A DNA stretch of 64,000 nucleotides from Persicaria tinctoria (GCA_037127255.1 JBANSL010000013.1:11366688-11430687), one strand, 5' to 3'. Counted from the stretch's first letter, positions 1 to 11,750 are shown. The notes: generated by a model from the sequence alone, not told the origin. A program made the numbers and translations.

Positions 1-189
1 TTAAAAAAAATTTAAAACATGATTTTTTAAAACAAAATTTTATAAATATATAAAACCAAATGTTAGGAATATAAATTTAATTTTTTAATTTTTTTTAAGA
101 TTATATAAATGTTAAAATAAATTGGTGGAGTAGGGACTGGAATATGAAATGTGTTGTTGTAATCTTGTTTGATCCTAGCTAGAGGTGGC

Positions 190-470
190 AATCGAGCGAG
201 TTGAGTTCGGGTCGGTTTATTCGGTTTCGGGTCATATCAGACTCGGGTTGATATCGGGTATGATGTCAATGCGGGTCTGGTCGGGTTCGGGTCGGGTTTA
301 TTCGGGCATTAGTTTATCGGATACAATCGGGTTTTCGGGTCCTATTCGGTTCGGACGAATCGGGTTTCGGTCTAAACAGGTTCGGGTGAATAGGATTTCG
401 GTCTAGGTGGGTTCGGATGAATAAGATTTTGATCACAACGGTTTTGGTTGAATTGAGTTCAGTCAAATCG
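190..470. repeat. Degenerate GGTTCGGGT-type low-complexity repeat
   Basis: The stretch is built from loose, imperfect copies of GTCGGGTTCGG/TTCGGGT units that decay towards the right. An open frame runs through it only because the repeat lacks stops; the translated product is compositionally biased and matches no family I recognise. Similar G/T/C-rich degenerate repeats are common in plant transposon remnants, but no element boundary is visible here. Confidence 0.6.
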
Positions 471-577
471 AACTCGTAAATATCATATTGGATAAAACAA
501 ATTCATCCATAGTTTCAAGCAATGCAACAATTGACGTAACTGGTTAAAAGGTCACCCTAAGCTGGTTGAAAGGTCAC

Positions 578-845
578 CCCGGGGCATAGCTCACTGGTTG
601 AAAGGTCACCCTACGCTGGGTCTAGAAGCTTCGGGGTGGGAGGTTCGATTCCCAAAAGGAGCATTATTTGTTTCTCTTATGGAATCGGCCTCCTGGAGGC
701 AAAGGGTATAAAGGGGGGTGGTTGGACCATTGGTGAGGCACATCACGCGGTTTACCTCCTCAAGTCAATGAGGGGCCGAAGACTTGAGGTCCAGGACTAG
801 TCTAAGGGTAAGCTTGGGATACCTGCATATAAAAAAAAATAAAAA
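578..845 (+). mobile_element. tRNA-derived SINE-like element
   Basis: A box-A-like motif (TAGCTCACTGG, about 587-597) is followed by a box-B-like motif (GGTTCGATTCC, about 642-652). A short body and an A-rich 3' tail (about 828-850) follow, which is the layout of a Pol III-transcribed tRNA-derived SINE. Three copies of a GGTTGAAAGGTCACC-like unit lie at 541-612, two of them just upstream of the tRNA-like part. I could not see a clear target-site duplication, so the left boundary is approximate. Confidence 0.55.
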
Positions 846-1055
846 TAAAAAACTCTTCAACAAAAAGTAAAAAGGAATCGATGCAACTTTACCTTTCCGA
901 CATGTATTCGATTTATTAACACCAAATAATTGACCAACCAAACGAGTATGCCCACTCTATAGTCTATCCCTCTTCCACAGACAACAGTCACTCACCCAAT
1001 CGACGATAACCAAAGCTAGAAGTTGTTTGCTCACTGAGGCATTTCGTCGAACACC

Positions 1056-2244
1056 ATGAAGGCAAACGAAAACGGCCACCTCATCCGCCTGGTAGACCTG
1101 ATCAGCTTCCTCCTCTCAATCGCCCTCCTCGGCGGCGGAATCTGGGTGGCCACCCACGCCACCTCCACCTCCGGCTTCCTCCTCTTCCTTCAGTGGCCTC
1201 TACTCGTCGTCGCCGTCGCCACTACCTTCGTTCTGCTTGCCGCCATCTGCTTTCGCAACCCCTTCATCGTCTACGTCTTCACCCACGCCGCACCCTTCAT
1301 CCTTCCCACATTGATCGGCCTCTTCGTCTTCGGCTTAGCCACCGTCGTTACGGACAAAGCATCGGGTCGACCCGTATTCAACCGGGCCTACCGGGATTAC
1401 TATCTCCAGGACTACTCCGCTTGGGTCGAAGCGCGCATGGCGGATCCGGACTACTGGGCCATGACTAGCGCCCGGGTCAGGGACTCCGGCGTCTGTGGAA
1501 ACATTATCCGGCAGCTTAACGGCGTGACTGAGACAGCTGATGTCTTCTACAAACGGAACCTCACCCCTATTGAGGTAACACTACTTTTTCAGCGATCGAT
1601 TCCTTCATACTTTCATAGGTGTGAAATTCCAATTTAGGGTTTATTTGAATTTGGGAAATTTGTGATATCTACAACATCCATCACAAATTGAGCAAATTTC
1701 GTGGGAAATTGATTCAAAGAGTCGGAAGATTACCTAATTTGAAGCACAATACAGGTGATCTTAGGGTTTTAGCCTGTAAAATGATGGAATTTTGTGGATG
1801 AATTACGCAATTGTCCTAAGCGAGATACTAGACGACCTGATGAACCCAATTGACAAGCATTAATTCCTCACATTGATCCTGGTTGCCTTTCAGTCGGGAT
1901 GCTGCAAGCCTCCGACAGAATGCGGCTTCACGTACGTGAACGAGACAACGTGGAATGCAGTAGCCGGAGTCACAACAGCCAACCCCGACTGCAGCCTCTG
2001 GAGCAACGACCAGGAGCAGCTGTGCTACGCGTGCAGCTCGTGCAAGGCAGGGGTTGTAGCCACCCGCAGGCATTGCTTGATCGGCCTCCTGGTTTTGGGC
2101 AGCGTTCTGCTGTTCGTGCTCTCTGTGACCTATTGGGTCGCAGAATCCGGGCTCAAGAGGATCAAGCAGATGGAGATGCAGAATGCGGAGAAGGAGACAT
2201 ATGGCGAGAGCCTCCTGCTCAAGGCCGCGCTGCCTGGTGTCTGA
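1056..2244 (+). CDS. Plant tetraspanin
   Basis: Four-transmembrane scaffold protein expected in plasma and endomembranes, where tetraspanins organise protein microdomains. Two exons, 1056-1574 and 1894-2244, join in phase 0 (donor GAG|GTAACA, acceptor TTTCAG|TCG) to give about 289 residues, close to the family norm of 260-290. Hydrophobic segments lie near residues 12-33, 45-66, 70-98 and 234-258. The large loop carries the plant hallmark GCCKPP (175-180), then the conserved WSND and a CYACSSCKAG cysteine cluster. The ATG at 1056 begins just before the first membrane segment. The intron sits immediately before the GCCKPP motif. The first exon is markedly GC-rich compared with the flanking AT-rich DNA. 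The family assignment is firm; which TET member it is (TET3/4-like or other) I cannot decide by eye. Confidence 0.93.
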
Positions 2245-3000
2245 AAGCAGTTTGCTGTCATGGATCATTACTATCATCAGTCAAGTAGTCAAGTGTAACT
2301 GTTAGGTGAAGAATTTGGAGTAGTTTGTGGTATGGAAGTTGTTAACTTGCTGTACTCTCATGATATAGTGAGAGATTTGGTAAGGAATCAGTTGTGTTGT
2401 GATCCAAACAATCACAAGGAACTTATCTGTATGATGTTATTTTATGTAATATAGTTATGGGTTTAACTTTGAACCGTAACTTGAAAAGAAAACCTCTTGG
2501 CACTATATGTCAGCACAAGAAATTGTGAGTTGGGATCAAATCTTTGTTCCTTGATCGGAAGTACGGAATCGAATCTTGGAAATAGAACACCTTCAACATC
2601 TGTAAGAGGTTGTTTTACTCTTCTTATTGTACTAACTGATGTCTGAATGCGCCAGGTAAAAAACTAATACTCCGTAGAAGGCGCAAGAGGTTGATGGTGT
2701 GACGACGACAACTTATGTGTGTTACAGATAGAACCTCACTCACCCCTGTTGGTGTCAATTTTTTTTTTTTTTGGTGATTTCTTATTTTTTTTTGGTGATT
2801 TCTTATGGTTCATTTGAACACCTTCATTTGGAGTAATACATAATATATCATAAAATATATCATAATATATTATACTTATAATAACCGGTCATCCAAACAT
2901 AACTTTAAGGCAACAAATTGATTTTTGGGCTTTGTTAGTAGTAAATTAGTGGACCGGGCTTGAAGTGATGCTCTTGGCATGAAGTTCTTCTTAGGCATCT
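2245..3000 (+). other. 3' flank of the tetraspanin gene; AT-rich spacer
   Basis: No gene seen. The first few hundred bases are probably 3' UTR of the tetraspanin. A 21-bp unit containing GGTGATTTCTTA preceded by a T run is repeated twice around 2759-2806. Confidence 0.5.
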
Positions 3001-3010
3001 CCCCATAGGT

Positions 3011-4447
3011 AAGGCTGTTCATGGTAGAAAAATTATCGTATCAACCGATTATCAACTGTACTAATATAAGTTGGTTATCACCAAGTCGGTAGTCGAAAAA
3101 ATCAGTAACCGATATGTCAGTACCGACAAGTGCTGGTACGGTATATGATATACGATCTTGAAACATCGTGATACCGTGGTACTGACTGTATATAATTTTT
3201 TTAAAATTCCCTCGCGAGCGAAATATGGTATACGTTATATGGTATACGAATATGTGATCTTGAAATACCGTGTTACCATGTTAACGATTTTTTTGGTTAA
3301 TAAAAAAAGGGAAAACTAATTAAAATACTCCCATCTTTGGAGGTATGGTAAAAATATATCCTCAACTTTCAAATGTAATAAAAATATCCTGACATTTGAG
3401 GGTAGTGGTAATATATTACCACAAGTTTTTTTACGAGTAAAAAATGCTGACAAGGCAACCTACGCGGATTTTTTACAAGGGTTTTCTTGAAGAGTGTAAC
3501 AGTGTCCTTAGGAAAAAAATAAAGAGTTGGACCGGGTTCATACCCAACACCTTTCCCCCCCTCATATCTTCTACTGTGGATCGTGGTCGCCTCTTAAATT
3601 GTCTTCCAGGTCTTCCAGGTAGCTCATGGTTCCTCTTCAATATCATTCTTCCTCCCTCGTGGTCGACTATCTTGAGATGTCTCTCTCACATCTTCTACCC
3701 CTTTGATTCATTCACGGATTTGGGTGGGTAAGTTTTTTTTCCCTCTTCGTTATTGTTGTTGTTGTTGGTTTAGTTTTGTTGTCGGTTTGGTGTTAGAAAT
3801 AGTCGTGTTGTGTTAATTTGAGGCAATTTTGACCAGATTAGTTGCTTGGTTGAATCAATTTCGTTTTTCGGGTTTAATTTGTTATCGTTTTATTTTTTTC
3901 CTAAGGAAACCGATCAAGAAAACCCAATTTCAGTGCTAATTTGTAAAAAAAGTCTTCCACGTATGTTATATTGCCAAAAACAAATCCATGTAGGCTGTCT
4001 TGTCAGCATTTTTGACCCGTGAGAAAACATAGGGTAATATATTACCACAACCCTCAAAGGTCGGGATATTTTTATTACATTTGAAAGTTGATGATATATT
4101 TTTACCATACCCCAAAAGGTGGGGGTATTTTAATTAGTTTTCCCATGAAAAAATCATTAACATGTTGTTCATTTTCTGTAAATAGGCAAATCACTGTTTT
4201 GGTCCCGATGATACCGTCGGTACCATCGGTTACCATAAATAAAATGACATAAATGAAAATTGTCCGAGATTGTTGGTAACCACGGTGTCGTACTTTCGGT
4301 AACCGAAATTTTCGGTACCAATAATGTCGGTTAGTGGTTACCGCCAATTTCGGTTGATAGATGGTAGCAAAAAATACATAATAAATGGTATCGGTACAAT
4401 ACGTGGTAATCTAAATTTTCCCACGGTATAGTACCGATCCAACTCGA
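3011..4447. mobile_element. Non-autonomous hAT-like DNA element with 8-9 bp target duplication
   Basis: The segment is flanked by identical CCCATAGGT copies at 3002-3010 and 4448-4456. This is an 8- or 9-bp target duplication, as hAT (8 bp) or Mutator (9 bp) insertions make. Its ends (AAGGCTGTTCATGGTA; reverse complement of the right end GAGTTGGATCGGTA) are weakly alike. Both flanks are rich in GGTACCGA/GGTTACC-type subterminal motifs, a style shared with the clear hAT element at 53197-53907. No transposase is present. A second, inverted-repeat unit sits in its middle. Confidence 0.6.
3277..4164. repeat. Long inverted repeat (foldback) nested in the hAT-like element
   Basis: Two arms of about 190 bp, roughly 3277-3474 and 3977-4164, are imperfect reverse complements. 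The left arm opens CATGTTAACGATTTTTT and the right arm closes AAAAAATCATTAACATG. Matching blocks also include GGGAAAACTAATTAAAATAC against its complement at the far end, and AATGCTGACAAG against CTTGTCAGCATT. The roughly 500-bp loop holds a 95-codon open frame (3444-3731) with no recognisable product. A transcript would form a long hairpin. Confidence 0.7.
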
Positions 4448-4456
4448 CCCATAGGT

Positions 4457-5742
4457 CATAATGGCAAGGGGAAATAGCCTATCAAAAGATAATATTATCT
4501 TTTGCCATATTTTATTATTTTGTAGTTTTCCTCGTATGCCAATTTTTGCAGGCTAAGCTACATATAAATAGTAATGTAAATTTTCATTTTCACATCTCAT
4601 TTTCATCGCTCGATCATATGTCTACTCTTTCAATGTATAATTTTGATGAATCTATGATAATAAAAAAAAAAGATGAATGCCATTTTCTAAAAATATTATT
4701 TATGCAGTGATAGTTCAAATATGTCAAATATTATAATCATATCGAATAATTCTTGAATATCTTTTCAATACTATAACTTTTATTTTTAATTGAAAATCAT
4801 AATTATATATATATATATATTTATAATTGTATTGTTTATATATTTATATAAATATTACATGAATTAAAAATAAATAATTTTCTAAAAAATCACATTTGGG
4901 ATTCCAAAAGAAAAAGCCAACTTTAGCATTTTATTTGGAAATAGGCCAAAAAATAAAATACTAAATTGGTTTTGGCCTATGGTCGGAGCAAAATTATGCC
5001 AAAACCCCAATTTTTATCGTACTGTATGAGATGGCCTTAACAGGCTAATTTATACATGTAAACTTGCAATTACAAAAGAAACAATCTATACAAAATGATT
5101 ATTGTAAAATGTAAAAAGAAATGGATCTAGCTCAAGAGATGGCTTTTTTCTCATAGTGGACTTCTACTCGTCTCCTCGACATCAAGAAGCACAACGTTGA
5201 TCTCTTAATCCTCTCATATTATCTGCATTTACCTTCATCCCCACGTCGTCCTCGACTTCTACTTGGTTCATCTTACTTGGTTGCCATGATTGTGGAGATT
5301 GATTTTTTCTCCATTTTTATGCGAGTGTTTTATCTTATATCATGACGATCGGCTCACCCATCGATGTTTTGACCTCTCGATTTCTTGTTATATTCAAATA
5401 TTGCCTTAATTTATTTGTTTAAAAAAATCTAGCAGTGGTACATTTTTTAAGATACAAAAATGGGAGTCTAGATGTCTAAGCTTTTACCCCACACAATGAA
5501 TAAGAATCACCCATGTGAATTACTCTATTTCTCACACTGCATAAACTGTTGAATTGATGACTGGCGGATTTGTTCGGTATACAATCTTCATTTTCCCATT
5601 GCAATTAGCAAGCCATCTCCTAGCCATGTCAGTGAGGTTCTCATATATGTGCCCTATCCTGTCCCATTTGAGTACAATAGTCAGGGCCCCTCTCGTGAAT
5701 CAATGGACACTCGAAACAGGAATGGGATCCCCTGTCTCTCCT
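4457..5742. other. AT-rich intergenic spacer without recognised gene
   Basis: Mostly A/T-rich sequence with a short (TA)n run near 4805-4820. Open frames are short and show no family resemblance. Nothing else could be supported. Confidence 0.5.
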
Positions 5743-5751
5743 TACCCCCTA

Positions 5752-5756
<5 letters not shown>

Positions 5757-5839
<83 letters not shown>
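5757..5839. repeat. (TA)n microsatellite, about 41 units
   Basis: Uninterrupted TA dinucleotide run of about 83 bp. It lies directly inside the left copy of the 16-bp direct repeat that bounds the retroelement at 5759-7074, so it is probably the microsatellite-like 3' tail of that minus-strand insertion. Confidence 0.9.
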
Positions 5840-5843
<4 letters not shown>

Positions 5844-7074
5844 ATCTGATAATAATTCGATGACCAGACAGACCTGGCTCATCGAGAGGCCGACATAGTC
5901 GGTTGACGGCGAACCGTCAAACATACAATCATAATAATAAAATGGTGCAATACAAAGACGGCAAACAAACAGTTACGTACGTACTAGAAGAACCGACGAG
6001 CCTGATCCATAAAAGTTGAGGACAACGAAGACAGAACGGAGCCAAGCGCTATCAAGAGATAACACTGCTGGCCAACGGTACATCAGGAGTCTCCTTGTGG
6101 ACGATGAAGACGAACCCCTAGGAAATTTCCTGAATACGGAGCCGCCTTGATGCACACCGCCACGACCCCAGCCAGACCCGACACTGGACGCACGAGCCCC
6201 AACTCATATCAAAACCGTCGAGAACAACCAGAAAAACTGTCGTGAACCACCATCATAGATAGCGCACCTGCAAACCCTCTCGGGGATTTTGTCAAGGCCC
6301 TTTCGGGATTTTATCAAACCGTTTCGGGATTTAGACTACCCTTTCGGTGTGTTTACACGATATTGCAAGTAGAGTATATATTAATATATAGAAAGTAAAA
6401 GACTATATATAAATATAAAGATTTTTCCCTTTTTTTTTCCCTGCTTCCAAGTATTTTTTAATATTCTTTTACCCCCTAAAAAAACTGACAGAAGCCAACC
6501 TTGCAAGGCAAGAATCGGCAGACAACTCGTGCCGGCGGCGGAAGGGAGGTTGAGGCGGCCAATATACGGTGGCAAGGAAAATGAAAGCCACAGGGAGTGG
6601 CGAGGGGAACCAAACGCAGTCGAGTGCAGCTAAGGAGAGCAGGAGCAACCCAACAGCAACACCGACAAAGGTGGAAGGAATAGAGATTTGGGGTTTTCTA
6701 GGCCCGATCGAACCAGGAAACATGGATGAAAGGGACGGGGAGGAGGCCAACGGATAGGCATACTCGGGAGCCACTGAGAATGAGGGTTTAAGAAGATATA
6801 GAATAAAGTTGCAGACAGACATTGGAGGCGAGGACGACGGCCTAGGTAGGTGACGACCATGAAGCCGAAGAGAGGGGAGACCAAACTTCGGCAAGCAACA
6901 ACCACGGGAACAAGAATCCAAGATCAGCCAAGAACATGGTCGATTGGAGCACGAAGAGAAAGGATTGAGAATAATAGATCTGAAATTAGAGATAGAGTTC
7001 TCCAATTTGGGGTTTCAATAGTGAGTTTACACAAAGAGAGTTTCTCTCTCTAAAGAGAGAGAAACCCCACACAC
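5759..7074 (-). mobile_element. Truncated LINE-like retroelement with (TA)n tail and 16-bp TSD
   Basis: Identical 16-bp repeats TACCCCCTATCTCATA at 5743-5758 and 7075-7090 bracket this segment, a length typical of target-primed retrotransposition. In minus orientation the 3' end is the (TA)n run. The adjacent terminal region (5845-5960) resembles the LINE 3' fragment at 54657-54770, sharing AATAATTCGA, GAGAGGCCGA and a following ACCGTCA. The presumed 5' end carries a hairpin-forming GAGTTTCTCTCTCT / AGAGAGAGAAAC palindrome (about 7040-7066). A 178-codon minus frame (6469-7005) begins near that end but has no recognisable domain. Reverse transcriptase is absent, so it is an internally deleted or non-autonomous copy. 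Confidence 0.6.
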
Positions 7075-7112
7075 TACCCCCTATCTCATAGGTTCCTTCT
7101 CACACTTATATA

Positions 7113-7348
7113 CTCCCTCCGTTTCCTTTTAAGTGACTTTTTCAAATCATGCACGTAGTTTTAGAACGATAAAAACTATATTAAATATTAATATTTTAAT
7201 AATATTTTTTAATAATATCATACTTATCACCAATAAGTATGAGATTATCGAAAAAAATATTTTAAAAAATTATTATTTCATATAGTTTTTCACACCTTAA
7301 AAAACGTGCATGAATAGTAAAACGACAATTAAAAGGAAACGGAGGGAG
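7113..7348. mobile_element. Stowaway-type MITE (Tc1/mariner-related)
   Basis: Terminal inverted repeats CTCCCTCCGTTTCCTTTTAA and its complement close the 236-bp element, flanked by TA on both sides. Subterminal GTGCATGA/TCATGCAC-like sequences also pair. This is the classic TA-flanked CTCCCTCCG family. It has no coding capacity. Confidence 0.92.
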
Positions 7349-7413
7349 TATTTATTTAAAAACAAAATCTATTGAAATTAAAATAACTGATTAAAAAGAA
7401 AAGAGAAATTAAG

Positions 7414-7579
7414 AGATGGGAGGGGCGGAGAGCCAGAGGGGAGACAATGATTTTCGGAACAGGGGATTCCTACTCCTTGAAACAAGTGTGTCACAACCAT
7501 AGATGGGAGGGGCGGAGGGCTAGGGGGGAGACAATGATTTTGATTCCTACTCCTTGAAACAAGTGTGTCACAATCATGT
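7414..7579. repeat. Tandem duplication of an approximately 87-bp unit
   Basis: Two successive copies begin AGATGGGAGGGGCGGAG at about 7414 and 7501 and share the internal blocks GAGACAATGATTTT, GATTCCTACTCCTTGAAAC and AAGTGTGTCACAA. They differ by a few substitutions and a short gap. Confidence 0.8.
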
Positions 7580-7674
7580 CGGGGTGGTCAAGTCTAAAAG
7601 GATCTTAGCGTAATACCCGAATGTTTCCGGTTCAACTCTCGGATGATCGCTCTCTATTTACCAAAATAAAAAAA
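7573..7674 (+). mobile_element. Short tRNA-derived SINE with TSD
   Basis: A roughly 100-bp unit with box-A-like GGGTGGTCAAGT and box-B-like GGTTCAACTCTC ends in an A-rich tail. It is flanked by ACAAGTGTGTCACA (7559-7572) and ACAAGTGTGCCACA (7675-7688), a 14-bp target duplication with one mismatch. The tRNA-like part has lost tRNA folding and is a retroposed derivative, not a working tRNA gene. Confidence 0.75.
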
Positions 7675-8448
7675 ACAAGTGTGCCACAGTTTTCTCTAGA
7701 GGATACAATCTGTTCACTGCGATGAGGCTCCTCTAGTCCGTAATCCTAGTCCCTTATATAGTCTACCTTCTTGAAAACAATTATAAAACTATCCCCGAAT
7801 TTTCTATCCTATACCCTAAGACCTTAAATTGGGAAAGAATTCTTACCAAAAAAATAAGCGACCTTGTAAATCTAATTAAATAAAAAAGCGTAATTAAAAT
7901 TTAAAAAACATTTCCAAATTAGTACAGGACATAGGATAGAAAAATTGAACTATCCCATTTATTATGAAAATTCATATTTTAAAAAATAAAAAAAATATTT
8001 TTTGAAATAATCGATATTTTAATTATCTATATTTTTTAAACATGATTTTACATAATAAATTTTTATAAACATATTAACATAAGAATATAAAACTAAAAAA
8101 ATATTTTTAATTTTTTTTTAATGTTAATTACACCCGAAATAATTTTATGATAGACTAGAGGACCAGGATCCGGCCTCTCCTTTTGGCTTTTACGTCTTTA
8201 CCCCTCATGAAAAAAATGAAAAAAAAAACAGTAATGGTCTATTTTAAAATCAATTTCAAACTCTATGGAATGCTTTAATGACGTCATAAATACGTCTCCT
8301 TTTCCCGCTCACTCACTTGAGTGAGTCGCCTCCACTTTTTCCTATTTATACTACCTTCTCCCACATCTCCACAATTGCAAATTCCGCCCCCACTAATTTC
8401 CAAAACAAAAGAAATTTCCATCTTCTTCGTCGCCTCGAGAAACGAGAA

Positions 8449-10712
8449 ATGGATTCCGGCGACAGCCCAGTCACCGCAACCGCCCCTGCCACCGTCGTTT
8501 CTTCCTCATCTTCCAACTCTCTCTCCCGCTCTCCCTCCTCCTCTCCGCCTCCCCCGCCGGTTGCAGCATCTCCGGCTCCCTCAGTCGTGGTCAGCCCCTG
8601 CGCCGCCTGCAAAATCCTCCGGCGGAGGTGCGCCGAGAAATGCGTCTTGGCTCCCTACTTCCCTCCCACCGATCCGATTAAATTCACCATCGCTCATCGC
8701 GTCTTCGGCGCTAGCAACATCATCAAGTTCCTCCAGGTAACCAATTTCCTCCTCATTTGCCAGATCGATTATCAAAATTCCAGATCGCAACTAATCATTT
8801 ACTTCGAGATTAACAATCCAGACGAAAATTCGATTCATGCGTGTACGTGTGTGATAATTAGAATTGAAAAATTGAAATTGGAAGACTCAATTTGCTTCGT
8901 CTGAAAGCAAAAGCAATGAAGCATGCGAATTTTCACAAGTGTGAAATGCGAGACGATTAAAGATCAGTCCAATTGCATGCTTATGCCGGTCCTTTTTTTA
9001 AAAAAAAAAAAAATTGAAAAAAAAGAGAAGAGGATAAAGTTCAGTTTTTCTTTTTCTTTTTGAAATAACAAAAAGGTCGCATTTTTATTTCAAAACTTAC
9101 CCTATTTTAAATGGAAAGTATATTATAATTTCTAAATTGGACTTACATAGAGATTTTAGTAGATAAGTGAGAATCATAATCAAAGATTTAAAAAAATGCA
9201 AATTTTCCATAATCACAAATTATTTCTTCTAATAATGATTATTTTTTTAACGGTTGAGATTATCTAAACAGTATCCTACCGTATACCGTACAGTAGGATA
9301 CACAATTTTGGTAAAAAGTTAATGTGGGGCAAAATTGGCAACAACTACCATCAATTTGTCCTTATCAAAGAAGCACCTAACTACCTACCAAAAAATGATT
9401 TTGCTCCTCTACCAGCTTCCCTTGACACTGGCAATCATTTTGTTTCCAAATTCACAATTTTTTTCTTTTGTTGTTGGATTGCTTTCTCTTTAAAAAAAAT
9501 TCTCTTGGTGATTTTCTTTTTCTTTTTCACTTTCTCTTTTGCCTGATCTTGTGTAGTGGAAGGTGAGATATTGAAATGACCTTGTTATGCCTAAAGACTA
9601 AAACAACCATTGTCTTTTAGTTGCGGTTACCACCAAAAATTCCTAGATATTCATAATGGTCTTAAGTTGAATTATCACTTATTTAAGCCACTAATTGTAA
9701 TCATTAAAAGGAGTGGTCTACATGCAAGTACTACTTTATTGGACAAAGTATATGTCTTATTGTCTTGTATCTTCATCTTTACCTTATTCTTTTATGTTCT
9801 CTACCTTGTTGAATCTACAATATATCAACTTTTGTAGCTTAAAACTACCATTAAAGATTATATTGTTATAATGTACTCCCTCCATTCCTTTTTAATGGAT
9901 TTTTTACTATACACGTTGTTTAATGTGATAAAAGTTATATAAAATATTTATTTTTTAATATTTTTTAATAATCTCATACTTATTGGTAATAAGTATAATA
10001 CTTATACTTAGTATTGTTAAAAAAGATTGAATAAAAAATGATATTTTTATGTAGGTTTTACTTTTCTAAAAAAGTGTGCATGATTTAAAATACGTTAGCT
10101 ACATTTTAAATTAAATTTATAGGGTCGTTTATTTTTAGTAGGATCTTACGAGGATAAGATAGAAAGATCATACAGAGAATTCAAAATATAAGGTTGGTAG
10201 ATACTAGAAGACTTATATGTTAGAGGTTTTTAGGTGCACTTGAAAGTCATGACCCCATTAAACTTTAATGTATATTATAACTTAAGGTTGACCATCATCA
10301 ATTATTTATGCATAGCCCTTGTTAGCACTAAATTACTTTGCCTTATTGAACCGATTAACAGGAGCTACAGGAGTCACAGAGAGCAGATGCAGTGAGTAGC
10401 ATGGTCTATGAGGCGAATGCAAGGATTAGGGACCCTGTGTACGGCTGCGCCGGCGCGATTTGTCAGCTCCAAAACCAGGTCAATGAGCTTCAAGCCCAAC
10501 TAGCCAAGGCTCAGGCTGAGCTTGTCAACATGCACTGCCAGCAGGCCAACCTCTTGGCCCTATTCACCCAATCACCTCCACCTTCCCCACCCTCCTCATT
10601 ATCCTCACCGGAATCCGCTGCTGCAGCCCCCGGCTTCCCCGGGAATGGCAACCCTAGTTGCTTCATTGATGACACCAAGCTTGGATCCATGTGGGATCCT
10701 CTTTGGACATGA
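8449..10712 (+). CDS. LBD1: LBD transcription factor, class I (LBD1/LBD11-like)
   Basis: LATERAL ORGAN BOUNDARIES domain protein, a plant-specific nuclear DNA-binding regulator of organ boundary and vascular/cambial development. Exons 8449-8736 and 10362-10712 join in phase 0 (CTCCAG|GTAACC; ACAG|GAGCTA) to give about 212 residues. The zinc-binding C block CAACKILRRRCAEKC (CX2CX6CX3C) lies near residues 51-65. The GAS block, including FGASNIIKFLQ and ending RIRDPVYG, spans the splice junction. A coiled LX6LX3LX6L stretch follows. A Ser/Pro-rich N-terminus and the C-terminal WWDPLW-like ending (MWDPLWT) fit the LBD1/LBD11 clade. The ATG at 8449 is chosen because upstream in-frame sequence is 5' UTR-like. 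The intron, conserved in position after KFLQ, is 1.6 kb and houses a decayed MITE. Confidence 0.93.
9876..10100. mobile_element. Decayed Stowaway-type MITE in the LBD intron
   Basis: The left end TA-CTCCCTCCATTCCTTTTTAA matches the intact MITE at 7113-7348, and the interior has the same AT-rich, hairpin-forming pattern. The right terminal repeat has diverged; only a GTGTGCATGATTTAAAATACG trace remains, so the right boundary is approximate. Confidence 0.65.
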
Positions 10713-11058
10713 AACAAATTAGGGATATATATATATAGCTAATCATATATATTATATATCTAATTAGCTTTTGCATAAGGGGGGATTTGATTTGTTTAAA
10801 TTAGGGTTGATCGATCATATGGTGAGGTTTGATCAATTAGTTTGATGTAGCTCCAAAATGATCATCATGTTGATGATGGGTAATTTAGAGAAGGTAGATT
10901 TAATTGCGTAATTTGGAGTCCTATATGGTATGTACGTGTAATCTCCCTTAGAGAATAGAGAGTATAGTGTTGACCACAAGTGTGTGGTTATGATTTAGTT
11001 GGGTGCTGAAAACAACCTTTTTTGGTTGCCTAATGTCACTTATAGACTAGAAATTTTG

Positions 11059-11104
<46 letters not shown>

Positions 11105-11750
11105 ATATTATATATGTTTCATGAACTTGCAAAGTCAAACTAGCTCTTGGCTCTTTATGCCTAATTTTCTTCTAAATATAATTAAGAAAATATATGTATC
11201 TTAATTGTTTATAATTTTGATTATTATTGGGTAATTTCTATGAATTTGGATTTTAGTATGTGACTATATATATGATATGCATCTTAATTGTTTATAATTT
11301 TGATTATTATTAGGTAACTTCTGTGAATTTGGATTTTAGTATGTAACTGTATATATATGCATGCGGCTAAGTGTCAGCTATGGTTTACATCTTTGGACGT
11401 AATTAATTAAATGAAAATCCATATATAATTTTGATATAGTGACATCGATATCTGACGAATATCAACCAACTCTAGATATCATATTGGACCTGATATCCAA
11501 TATCTGGTATTTAGATATACCAAACGGATATATGTATGAAAAAATATTTTTTTTATTTAAACATAGTAGAAAAAATTAAAGAATAACAAAAACTATAAGA
11601 GAAAATGAGAATATTTTGTATATGTATATATAGAAAAGAATGTTTTTGTTAAAATATATTGGAGATCGAAAAAGTTAATTTTTTATTTATTTAATTAAAC
11701 ATTTTTTAGTACAAGAAAACTAAGAAAAAAATAAAAATTATATAAAAAAA
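10713..11750. other. 3' flank of LBD gene with simple and tandem repeats
   Basis: No gene. The first part is probably LBD 3' UTR. A (TA)n run occupies about 11061-11101. An 83-bp tandem duplication, beginning ATCTTAATTGTTTATAATTT, occupies about 11198-11280 and 11281-11362, with few differences between copies. Confidence 0.65.

Noticed and set aside
185..406. 73-codon frame near the left edge
   Set aside because: Produced by a degenerate GGTTCGGGT repeat; no protein-like composition.
5757..5839. CRISPR-like or origin-like repeat
   Set aside because: It is a plain TA microsatellite in plant DNA with no spacer structure.
6469..7005. 178-codon minus-strand frame
   Set aside because: No domain recognised and opposing frames exist over the same DNA; kept only as part of the retroelement description, not as a gene.
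8317..8448. Earlier starts for the LBD protein in an overlapping frame
   Set aside because: The upstream peptide lacks LBD resemblance; the ATG at 8449 gives the expected Ser/Pro-rich N-terminus directly before the C block.
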